Assembly: GCA_947568835.1 (NCBI GenBank) | Contig: OX387603.1 | Coordinates: 3,139,701 to 3,203,700, forward strand | Length of the DNA: 64,000 nt | Source: Protonemura montana | Lineage: Eukaryota > Arthropoda > Insecta > Plecoptera > Nemouridae | Direction: 5' to 3' | The notes under the pieces: generated by a model | What the model saw: only the letters and a program-made list of their open reading frames with translations | What the model was told of the DNA's origin: nothing | Database searches by the model: none | Translations under genes and position numbers: made by a program | Shown: piece by piece, positions 33,701 to 44,100 of the stretch | Layout: each line of letters opens with the position of its first letter | Numbering within the stretch: position 1 is the stretch's first letter

Positions 33701-34725
33701 TTATCATTGGTCCTATATATAGACTATGCAAGCCTGTTGTTGGTTTGCCATATAGATTCCCAGTTCTCCTCCTACTCCTCACCCGTTGCTGCTCCGTGCC
33801 GAGACTGCCTGGCTGCGGCGAACTCGGCACGAGGGTGCGCCAAGTCTGCCGGGAAGTTTGGAGCCGCGAGTGTGGCATACCCGGCGCTGGCGCTTGTTCT
33901 GAGCCCCGGCCGTCTGCAACAGTTCCGACTTGAAAAGTGCAAAGCAAGGAGAAGCAATACATCTCACGAAACCAGCTGATGCCCGATTTCATCATCATGA
34001 AGTTACGCTTCGTTCAAATCAATTATACTGATTTTCTGATATTTTGCAAACCTTATCAGAATGAAATTACCAGCCGAAAAGGTTAATTTGAAGTGCACAG
34101 TAAACTTTATTGATTTTTTAATTAAACTCAAACTTATTTACAAAATCTTATTTGGCAGTCATTGTACAATTTTGCTTCTAGAAACGTTACTTTTCCAAGC
34201 AAGTGTGTCTAAAAAATCGTTTAGTTTTGTATCCCTGTAGTAGCTTATAGTTACTATTTATCATTCTTATAATATTTTTATTGTTATATTCTACATGAAA
34301 TAAAATTAATTACAAATGAAAGAAAAAACTCGCGAAGTTTTTTGTTTACCAGATAACAAGTTGTCCAGTTTTCAAGTTATCGATTCTTAACTACGGATTT
34401 TGTCATTTTTTTTCCAGTGCAATTCGTCACCTGAATAAACCTGTTAAAATTGACATTCACCTGGTTGTTATACTAATGCTTTGCTTACTGACAAAAACTA
34501 TTAAAAATAGGTTTTGATTGTTAAGTTAAGAACAACTAATTTGTTTTAATGTTTCACTGATTGTGATTTCTTTTGTCAAAACACAAGCATCGATTCCGTG
34601 CAATTTCAACGACTGTCGAGGTCGGTCACCTTTGAAAGAAGCGTCTTGAGAAACACAGAGCTGCCGTCGCCGCACAAAGAAGATGCCAGGGCCTCCTCGA
34701 TTGTAGTGCGCGTTGACACCTCCAT
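30780..34725 (-). CDS. Unrecognised six-exon gene, 354-aa Ser/Arg-rich protein
   Basis: Minus-strand exons 34725-34630, 33928-33783, 33528-33122, 32317-32147, 31533-31410 and 30900-30780 join to 355 codons including the stop. All five junctions agree in phase (0, 2, 1, 1, 2) and every donor is GT, mostly GTGAGT/GTGAGG. Such agreement is unlikely by chance, though I recognise no family. The N-terminus is MEVSTRTTIEEALASSL. The middle (about 160-270) is rich in Ser and Arg. There are CxxC or Cys clusters (CSNC 118-121, CLPC, CCAC). The C-terminus is a helical charged stretch (YRESFYRNLEKFYKRLYDQ) ending ERRNGCSC. Exon 2 could instead start at 33,913, also in phase. The first exon might be internal: an acceptor-like TTTGTAG and an in-frame GIIAPK precede the Met. 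In that case the gene would continue across the 1.7-kb array. Confidence 0.6.
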
Positions 34726-34870
34726 CTTGGGGGCGATGATGCCCTACAAAGCGATGTCAAACCCTTCCAGCTTAGAGGAAAGCATGGATTTTCTCTAAGC
34801 TTCTAAGAAGTATTTTGAGAGCATGTCCACGGGCTAGCGATTGCCAGGTAGCGAAAACGGAGATTAAATC
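34726..34870. other. Short 5' flank between the minus-strand gene and the 1.7-kb array
   Basis: Only 145 bp separate the first recognised coding exon from the tandem array. No TATA box or CpG patch is seen, so the promoter is either in the array or beyond it. Confidence 0.4.
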
Positions 34871-35496
34871 TCGCCGCTGCATTTCTCAAGAGGCAAGTCC
34901 TCTTATGCTCGGCAACATTACAGAAATTTTCTCATCGCTTGATGGTGGTTAGATATTTGGCCATTCTACTTAAAAGCAAGAAAAAAAAAACGGCAGTCGA
35001 CGGGATTTGAACATGGGGCCCGCCGCATTGAAAGGGTACTACACTACCCAGTACACCGGGAGAGCTGATGAACGAAGGAACAGTTTTGATTTAAATATAT
35101 TTTGCTAAACTATAAAAAAGAGAAGCATTTTTGTAGATAGGAGAGACATTGGTTGCTTCGGGCGGGAATAATATCGTCAGCAGTTTAGTTGGTTTATTTC
35201 CCGCTTTGATGAACCATGAAGCGTAGCTCCGTGGTAAGAGCTGGGCCTCGTATTGCAAGGGTGAAGCGTTCGGTTCCAGGCGTGGAAGCTTTTTTGTTTC
35301 TTACCATCGAATGAGAGAACACTTGACCAAAAATGAAAAATAATTATAAGTCCAGAGTGTAGTTCCAAATTCTGCCAACAGGTGGCGCAAAGGTAGTTTT
35401 TGTACTTAACACTAGTTCCCGATCCTATATACTTGGTGCTAGACTTAGGAGCTGCACACGGGGTATAGGTGGGGTTTGGGGTCGTGGGAACGGCCC

Positions 35497-35551
35497 GCAA
35501 AATCGGCAGGCGCGACTGGCGCGAAGCGCCAGGAGTGCCTGGCGATTTTGC
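35497..35551. repeat. Conserved 54-nt hairpin of the 1.7-kb unit (one per unit)
   Basis: The stem parts GCAAAATCG/CGATTTTGC, CAGGC/GCCTG and CTGGCGC/GCGCCAG are separated by one G-G mismatch and a 4x4 internal loop, and closed by a GAA loop. The apex GCGAAGC is a known unusually stable DNA mini-hairpin. Equivalent hairpins lie at about the same place in all nine units, for example 37,204-37,258. Confidence 0.85.
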
Positions 35552-36709
35552 TACTGTCTAAACCAAACGCCCAAAAAAAAAGGCAAAAGTGTGAGACTGC
35601 GTCGTGCCATGAGCGTGATTCGAACCCAGTAGTTCATCATAATCATGATCATGTGATCGATTATTTCCAGGCCTTTAACCGCACGACCAAGCGAACATTC
35701 TTTGTTTGTTGCATTTTTGAGATATATAAGTTACTTGACTCCAGCTACCACTTGTGAATGTTAGATGTTGTAATCAAACGGTAAAATGGTGCCTCCGCTG
35801 AGTGGGTTCGATCCAGGTAGCGGAGTCTTTTGACGTTCCCGAAGCAGCAACGCTACCAACGTGCCACGCAGACGGCTATACAATGTGGCGATAGATAGAC
35901 ATATTTGAAATTCTGGTTTGCCAACCCGGACTATTGAGTAGGTACAAAACATCGACAACACCTACTCCAGGTTCAAACCACATTTCCATTAACAGACGGC
36001 GAAAGTATCTTTTAAAATAATTCAAACAAAATAGACATTCATTAATTGTCCTCGAAAGCAAGAGTTAAACCCGGCCGTCAAAAATAGCATTGCAGAAGAC
36101 CTCGACAATATCAGTACATACGCAGTCAGCAATTGCCACGATCGATCTTGAATGTGCAAGCATTAGAGCCCGACTAGTATAACGCCAGTCGAAGCCCGTT
36201 GCTCGTGTGAAGGTCCCCCATTTTCTGTTATTTGTAAAGTTTCACTGAACATGCAGAAGTGCTAATTGACCCCCAGCGCCATCTGGTGGAAATAAAATGT
36301 ACTACTATATTTTCCGAGTTTAAATTTTTGTGTGCTTATAGTCAATATATAAAAGAAAATTTCAAATCCAATATCAAATCTTTAACTATTATAATGTCAT
36401 ATATATTTAAAAAATGATCCAACAGATAGCGCTGGGGGTAACATTGCTACTTAACACGCCTGCGTGTTCGGTGAAACATTTACATGACCTGTGATCAGGT
36501 AACTGAGATCAACTAGAGTAGCTCCGGTCAGGCTGTAACATTTGCATCTAGATCTTGTTCGATGCTTTCGTGTTAGAACTCGCCGCTGCATTTCTCAAGG
36601 GGCAAGTCCTCTTATGCTCGGCAACATAACAGAGATTTTCTAATTGCTTGATGGTGGTTAGACATTTGGCCATGCTACTTAAAAGCAAGAAAAAAAACCG
36701 GCAGTCGAC

Positions 36710-36774
36710 GGGATTTGAACACGGGCCCCGCCGCATTGCAAGCTACTACTCTACCCAGTACACCAGGAGAGCTG
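36710..36774 (-). repeat. tRNA-like module T1 of the unit (representative copy 2)
   Basis: On the minus strand: box A-like CTGGTGTACTGGGTAGAGTA, a TTGCAA anticodon-loop-like segment, and box B-like GTGTTCAAATCCCGTCG. It resembles a decayed Ala(TGC)-type tRNA. It is present in every unit; the first copy is the most altered. Confidence 0.6.
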
Positions 36775-36924
36775 ATGAACGAAGGAACAGTTTTGATTTA
36801 AATATATTTTGCTAAACTATAAAAAAGAGAAGCATTTTTGTAGATAGGAGAGACATTGGTTGCTTCGGGCGGGAATTATATCGTAAGCAGTTTAGTTGGT
36901 TTATTTCCCGCATTGATGAACCAT

Positions 36925-36995
36925 GAAGCGTAGCTCCGTGGTAAGAGCTGGGCCTCGTATTGCAAGGGTGGCGCGTTCGGTTCCAGGCGTGGAAG
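36925..36995 (+). repeat. tRNA-like module T2 of the unit (representative copy 2)
   Basis: D-arm-like GCTCCGTGGTAAGAGC has a perfect 4-bp stem, followed by a TATTGCAAGGG segment and box B-like GTTCGGTTCCAGGC. T-arm and anticodon-arm pairing is incomplete, so this is probably a tRNA-derived SINE fragment and not a working tRNA. Confidence 0.6.
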
Positions 36996-37081
36996 CTTTT
37001 TTGTTTCTTACCATCGAATGAGATAACACTTGACCAAAAATGAAAAATAATTATAAGTCCAGAGTGTAGTTCCAAATTCTG

Positions 37082-37099
37082 CCAACAGGTGGCGCAAAG
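37082..37099 (+). promoter_or_regulatory. CTCF-like motif AGGTGGCGC (one per unit)
   Basis: CCAACAGGTGGCGCAAAG contains the insect CTCF core AGGTGGCGC. A second match on the other strand, CCACCAGATGGCGCTGGGGG (37,976-37,995 on plus), lies in the foldback arm of the same unit. With nine units there are about 18 such motifs in 15 kb. Binding is not shown by sequence alone. Confidence 0.4.
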
Positions 37100-37313
37100 G
37101 TAGTTTTTGTACTTAACACTAGTTCCCGATCCTATATACTTGGTGCTAGACTTAGGAGCTGCACACGGGGTATAGGTGGGGTTTGGGGTCGTGGGAACGG
37201 CCCGCAAAATCGGCAGGCGCGACTGGCGCGAAGCGCCAGGAGTGCCTGGCGATTTTGCTACTGTCTAAACCAAACGCCCAAAAAAAAAGGCAAAAGTGTG
37301 AGACTGCGTCGTG

Positions 37314-37402
37314 CCATGAGCGTGATTCGAACCCAGTAGTTCATCATAATCATGATCATGTGATCGATTATTTCCAGGCCTTTAACCGCACGACCAAGCG
37401 AA
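37314..37402 (-). repeat. tRNA-like module T3 of the unit (representative copy 2)
   Basis: On the minus strand: box A-like TGGTCGTGCGGTTAAAGGC and box B-like TGGGTTCGAATCACGCTC, separated by a longer segment, as in Leu/Ser-type tRNAs with a long variable arm. The intervening ATGATCATGATTATGATGA has replaced a normal anticodon region. Confidence 0.6.
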
Positions 37403-37498
37403 CATTCTTCGTTTGTTGCATTTTTGAGATATATAAGTTACTTGACTCCAGCTACCACTTGTGAATGTTAGATGTTGTAATCAAACGGTAAAATGGTG

Positions 37499-37583
37499 CC
37501 TCCGCTGAGTGGGTTCGATCCAGGTAGCGGAGTCTTTTGACGTTCCCGAAGCAGCAACGCTACCAACGTGCCACGCAGACGGC
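37499..37583 (-). repeat. tRNA-like module T4 of the unit (representative copy 2)
   Basis: On the minus strand: box A-like GTGGCACGTTGGTAGCGTTG, then a box B-like GGATCGAACCCAC. The 7-bp pairing CTCCGCT/AGCGGAG encloses the box B region. No intact cloverleaf can be drawn. Confidence 0.5.
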
Positions 37584-37940
37584 TATACAATGTGGCGATA
37601 GATAGACATATTTGAAATTCTGGTTTGCCAACCCGGACTATTGAGTAGGTACAAAACATCGACAACACCTACTCCAGGTTCAAACCACATTTCCATTAAC
37701 AGACGGCGAAAGTATCTTTTAAAATAATTCAAACAAAATGGACATTTATTAATTGTCCTCGAAAGCAAGAGTTAAACCCGGCCGTCAAAAATAGCATTGC
37801 AGAAGACCTCGACAATATCAGTACATATGCAGTCAGCAATTGCCACGATCGATCTCGAATGTGCAAGCATTAGAGCCCGACTAGTATAACGCCAATCGAA
37901 GCCCGTTGCTCGTGTGAAGGTCCCCCATTTTCTGTTATTT

Positions 37941-38190
37941 GTAAAGTTTCACTGAACAGGCAGAAGTGCTAATTGACCCCCAGCGCCATCTGGTGGAAAT
38001 AAAATGTACTACTATATTTTCCGAGTTTAAATTTTTGTGTGCTTATAGTCAATATATAAAAGAAAATTTCAAATCCAATATCAAATCTTTAACTATTATA
38101 ATGTCATATATATTTAAAAAATGATCCAACAGATAGCGCTGGGGGTAACATTGCTACTTAACACGCCTGCGTGTTCGGTGAAACATTTAC
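37941..38190. mobile_element. Foldback element in each 1.7-kb unit (representative copy 2)
   Basis: Left arm landmarks are GTAAAGTTTCACTGAACA.GC and CCCCCAGCGCCATCTGGTGG. The right arm is their inverted, diverged copy: CAACAGATAGCGCTGGGGGT, then GTGTTCGGTGAAACATTTAC. Arms are about 60 bp around an AT-rich core of about 130 bp. A third, separate copy of the arm lies at about 50,196-50,275, so the arm is a dispersed sequence. Confidence 0.72.
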
Positions 38191-41100
38191 ATGACCTGTG
38201 ATCAGGTAACTGAGATCAACTAGAGTAGCTCCGGTCAGGCTGTAACATTTGCATCTAGATCTTGTTCGATGCTTTCGTGTTAGAACTCGCCGCTGCATTT
38301 CTCAAGGGGCAAGTCCTTTTATGGTCGGCAACATTACAGAGATTTTCTAATTGCTTGATGGTGGTTAGACATTTGGCCATGCTACTTAAAAGCAAAAAAA
38401 AAACCGGCAGTCGACGGGATTTGAACACGGGCCCCGCCGCATTGCAAGCTACTACTCTACCCAGTACACCAGGAGAGCTGATGAACGAAGGAACAGTTTT
38501 GATTTAAATATATTTTGCTAAACTATAAAAAAGAGAAGCATTTTTGTAGATAGGAGAGACATTGGTTGCTTCGGGCGGGAATAATATCGTCAGCAGTTTA
38601 GTTGGTTTATTTCCCGCATTGATGAACCATGAAGCGTAGCTCCGTGGTAAGAGCTGGGCCTCGTATTGCAAGGGTGGAGCGTTCGGTTCCAGGCGTGGAA
38701 GCTTTTTTGTTTCTTACCATCGAATGAGATAACACTTGACCAAAATTGAAAAATAATTATAAGTCCAGAGTGTAGTTCCAAATTCTGCCAACAGGTGGCG
38801 CAAAGGTAGTTTTTGTACTTAACACTAGTTCCCGATCCTATATACTTGGTGCTAGACTTAGGAGCTGCACACGGGGTATAGGTGGGGTTTGGGGTCGTGG
38901 GAACGGCCCGCAAAATCGGCAGGCGCGACTGGCGCGAAGCGCCAGGAGTGCCTGGCGATTTTGCTACTGTCTAAACCAAACGCCCAAAAAAAAAGGCAAA
39001 AGTGTGAGACTGCGTCGTGCCATGAGCGTGATTCGAACCCAGTAGTTCATCATAATCATGATCATGTGATCGATTATTTCCAGGCCTTTAACCGCACGAC
39101 CAAGCGAACATTCTTTGTTTGTTGCATTTTTGAGATATATAAGTTACTTGACTCCAGCTACCACTTGTGAATGTTAGATGTTGTAATCAAACGGTAAAAT
39201 GGTGCCTCCGCTGAGTGGGTTCGATCCAGGTAGCGGAGTCTTTTGACGTTCCCGAAGCAGCAACGCTACCAACGTGCCACGCAGACGGCTATACAATGTG
39301 GCGATAGATAGACATATTTGAAATTCTGGTTTGCCAACCCGGACTATTGAGTAGGTACAAAACATCGACAACACCTACTCCAGGTTCAAACCACATTTCC
39401 ATTAACAGACGGCGAAAGTATCTTTTAAAATAATTCAAACAAAATAGACATTTATTAATTGTCCTCGAAAGCAAGAGTTAAACCCGGCCGTCAAAAATAG
39501 CATTGCAGAAGACCTCGACAATATCAGTACATACGCAGTCAGCAATTGCCACGATCGATCTCGAATGTGCAAGCATTAGAGCCCGACTAGTATAACGCCA
39601 GTCGAAGCCCGTTGCTCGTGTGAAGGTCCCCCATTTTCTGTTATTTGTAAAGTTTCACTGAACATGCAGAAGTGCTAATTGACCCCCAGCGCCATCTGGT
39701 GGAAATAAAATGTACTACTATATTTTCCGAGTTTAAATTTTTGTGTGCTTATAGTCAATATATAAAAGAAAATTTCAAATCCAATATCAAATCTTTAACT
39801 ATTATAATGTCATATATATTTAAAAAATGATCCAACAGATAGCGCTGGGGGTAACATTGCTACTTAACACGCCTGCGTGTTCGGTGAAACATTTACATGA
39901 CCTGTGATCAGGTAACTGAGATCAACTAGAGTAGCTCCGGTCAGGCTGTAACATTTGCATCTAGATCTTGTTCGATGCTTTCGTGTTAGAACTCGCCGCT
40001 GCATTTCTCAAGGGGCAAGTCCTCTTATGCTCGGCAACATAACAGAGATTTTCTAATTGCTTGATGGTGGTTAGACATTTGGCCATGCTACTTAAAAGCA
40101 AGAAAAAAAACCGGCAGTCGACGGGATTTGAACACGGGCCCCGCCGCATTGCAAGCTACTACTCTACCCAGTACACCAGGAGAGCTGATGAACGAAGGAA
40201 CAGTTTTGATTTAAATATATTTTGCTAAACTATAAAAAAGAGAAGCATTTTTGTAGATAGGAGAGACATTGGTTGCTTCGGGCGGGAATAATATCGTCAG
40301 CAGTTTAGTTGGTTTATTTCCCGCATTGATGAACCATGAAGCGTAGCTCCGTGGTAAGAGCTGGGCCTCGTATTGCAAGGGTGGAGCGTTCGGTTCCAGG
40401 CGTGGAAGCTTTTTTGTTTCTTACCATCGAATGAGATAACACTTGACCAAAATTGAAAAATAATTATAAGTCCAGAGTGTAGTTCCAAATTCTGCCAACA
40501 GGTGGCGCAAAGGTAGTTTTTGTACTTAACACTAGTTCCCGATCCTATATACTTGGTGCTAGACTTAGGAGCTGCACACGGGGTATAGGTGGGGTTTGGG
40601 GTCGTGGGAACGGCCCGCAAAATCGGCAGGCGCGACTGGCGCGAAGCGCCAGGAGTGCCTGGCGATTTTGCTACTGTCTAAACCAAACGCCCAAAAAAAA
40701 AGGCAAAAGTGTGAGACTGCGTCGTGCCATGAGCGTGATTCGAACCCAGTAGTTCATCATAATCATGATCATGTGATCGATTATTTCCAGGCCTTTAACC
40801 GCACGACCAAGCGAACATTCTTTGTTTGTTGCATTTTTGAGATATATAAGTTACTTGACTCCAGCTACCACTTGTGAATGTTAGATGTTGTAATCAAACG
40901 GTAAAATGGTGCCTCCGCTGAGTGGGTTCGATCCAGGTAGCGGAGTCTTTTGACGTTCCCGAAGCAGCAACGCTACCAACGTGCCACGCAGACGGCTATA
41001 CAATGTGGCGATAGATAGACATATTTGAAATTCTGGTTTGCCAACCCGGACTATTGAGTAGGTACAAAACATCGACAACACCTACTCCAGGTTCAAACCA

Positions 41101-44100
41101 CATTTCCATTAACAGACGGCGAAAGTATCTTTTAAAATAATTCAAACAAAATAGACATTCATTAATTGTCCTCGAAAGCAAGAGTTAAACCCGGCCGTCA
41201 AAAATAGCATTGCAGAAGACCTCGACAATATCAGTACATACGCAGTCAGCAATTGCCACGATCGATCTTGAATGTGCAAGCATTAGAGCCCGACTAGTAT
41301 AACGCCAGTCGAAGCCCGTTGCTCGTGTGAAGGTCCCCCATTTTCTGTTATTTGTAAAGTTTCACTGAACATGCAGAAGTGCTAATTGACCCCCAGCGCC
41401 ATCTGGTGGAAATAAAATGTACTACTATATTTTCCGAGTTTAAATTTTTGTGTGCTTATAGTCAATATATAAAAGAAAATTTCAAATCCAATATCAAATC
41501 TTTAACTATTATAATGTCATATATATTTAAAAAATGATCCAACAGATAGCGCTGGGGGTAACATTGCTACTTAACACGCCTGCGTGTTCGGTGAAACATT
41601 TACATGACCTGTGATCAGGTAACTGAGATCAACTAGAGTAGCTCCGGTCAGGCTGTAACATTTGCATCTAGATCTTGTTCGATGCTTTCGTGTTAGAACT
41701 CGCCGCTGCATTTCTCAAGGGGCAAGTCCTCTTATGCTCGGCAACATAACAGAGATTTTCTAATTGCTTGATGGTGGTTAGACATTTGGCCATGCTACTT
41801 AAAAGCAAGAAAAAAAACCGGCAGTCGACGGGATTTGAACACGGGCCCCGCCGCATTGCAAGCTACTACTCTACCCAGTACACCAGGAGAGCTGATGAAC
41901 GAAGGAACAGTTTTGATTTAAATATATTTTGCTAAACTATAAAAAAGAGAAGCATTTTTGTAGATAGGAGAGACATTGGTTGCTTCGGGCGGGAATTATA
42001 TCGTAAGCAGTTTAGTTGGTTTATTTCCCGCATTGATGAACCATGAAGCGTAGCTCCGTGGTAAGAGCTGGGCCTCGTATTGCAAGGGTGGCGCGTTCGG
42101 TTCCAGGCGTGGAAGCTTTTTTGTTTCTTACCATCGAATGAGATAACACTTGACCAAAAATGAAAAATAATTATAAGTCCAGAGTGTAGTTCCAAATTCT
42201 GCCAACAGGTGGCGCAAAGGTAGTTTTTGTACTTAACACTAGTTCCCGATCCTATATACTTGGTGCTAGACTTAGGAGCTGCGCACGGGGTATAGGTGGG
42301 GTTTGGGGTCGTGGGAACGGCCCGCAAAATCGGCAGGCGCGACTGGCGCGAAGCGCCAGGAGTGCCTGGCGATTTTGCTACTGTCTAAACCAAACGCCCA
42401 AAAAAAAAGGCAAAAGTGTGAGACTGCGTCGTGCCATGAGCGTGATTCGAACCCAGTAGTTCATCATAATCATGATCATGTGATCGATTATTTCCAGGCC
42501 TTTAACCGCACGACCAAGCGAACATTCTTCGTTTGTTGCATTTTTGAGATATATAAGTTACTTGACTCCAGCTACCACTTGTGAATGTTAGATGTTGTAA
42601 TCAAACGGTAAAATGGTGCCTCCGCTGAGTGGGTTCGATCCAGGTAGCGGAGTCTTTTGACGTTCCCGAAGCAGCAACGCTACCAACGTGCCACGCAGAC
42701 GGCTATACAATGTGGCGATAGATAGACATATTTGAAATTCTGGTTTGCCAACCCGGACTATTGAGTAGGTACAAAACATCGACAACACCTACTCCAGGTT
42801 CAAACCACATTTCCATTAACAGACGGCGAAAGTATCTTTTAAAATAATTCAAACAAAATGGACATTTATTAATTGTCCTCGAAAGCAAGAGTTAAACCCG
42901 GCCGTCAAAAATAGCATTGCAGAAGACCTCGACAATATCAGTACATACGCAGTCAGCAATTGCCACGATCGATCTTGAATGTGCAAGCATTAGAGCCCGA
43001 CTAGTATAACGCCAGTCGAAGCCCGTTGCTCGTGTGAAGGTCCCCCATTTTCTGTTATTTGTAAAGTTTCACTGAACATGCAGAAGTGCTAATTGACCCC
43101 CAGCGCCATCTGGTGGAAATAAAATGTACTACTATATTTTCCGAGTTTAAATTTTTGTGTGCTTATAGTCAATATATAAAAGAAAATTTCAAATCCAATA
43201 TCAAATCTTTAACTATTATAATGTCATATATATTTAAAAAATGATCCAACAGATAGCGCTGGGGGTAACATTGCTACTTAACACGCCTGCGTGTTCGGTG
43301 AAACATTTACATGACCTGTGATCAGGTAACTGAGATCAACTAGAGTAGCTCCGGTCAGGCTGTAACATTTGCATCTAGATCTTGTTCGATGCTTTCGTGT
43401 TAGAACTCGCCGCTGCATTTCTCAAGGGGCAAGTCCTCTTATGCTCGGCAACATAACAGAGATTTTCTAATTGCTTGATGGTGGTTAGACATTTGGCCAT
43501 GCTACTTAAAAGCAAGAAAAAAAACCGGCAGTCGACGGGATTTGAACACGGGCCCCGCCGCATTGCAAGCTACTACTCTACCCAGTACACCAGGAGAGCT
43601 GATGAACGAAGGAACAGTTTTGATTTAAATATATTTTGCTAAACTATAAAAAAGAGAAGCATTTTTGTAGATAGGAGAGACATTGGTTGCTTCGGGCGGG
43701 AATTATATCGTAAGCAGTTTAGTTGGTTTATTTCCCGCATTGATGAACCATGAAGCGTAGCTCCGTGGTAAGAGCTGGGCCTCGTATTGCAAGGGTGGCG
43801 CGTTCGGTTCCAGGCGTGGAAGCTTTTTTGTTTCTTACCATCGAATGAGATAACACTTGACCAAAAATGAAAAATAATTATAAGTCCAGAGTGTAGTTCC
43901 AAATTCTGCCAACAGGTGGCGCAAAGGTAGTTTTTGTACTTAACACTAGTTCCCGATCCTATATACTTGGTGCTAGACTTAGGAGCTGCACACGGGGTAT
44001 AGGTGGGGTTTGGGGTCGTGGGAACGGCCCGCAAAATCGGCAGGCGCGACTGGCGCGAAGCGCCAGGAGTGCCTGGCGATTTTGCTACTGTCTAAACCAA

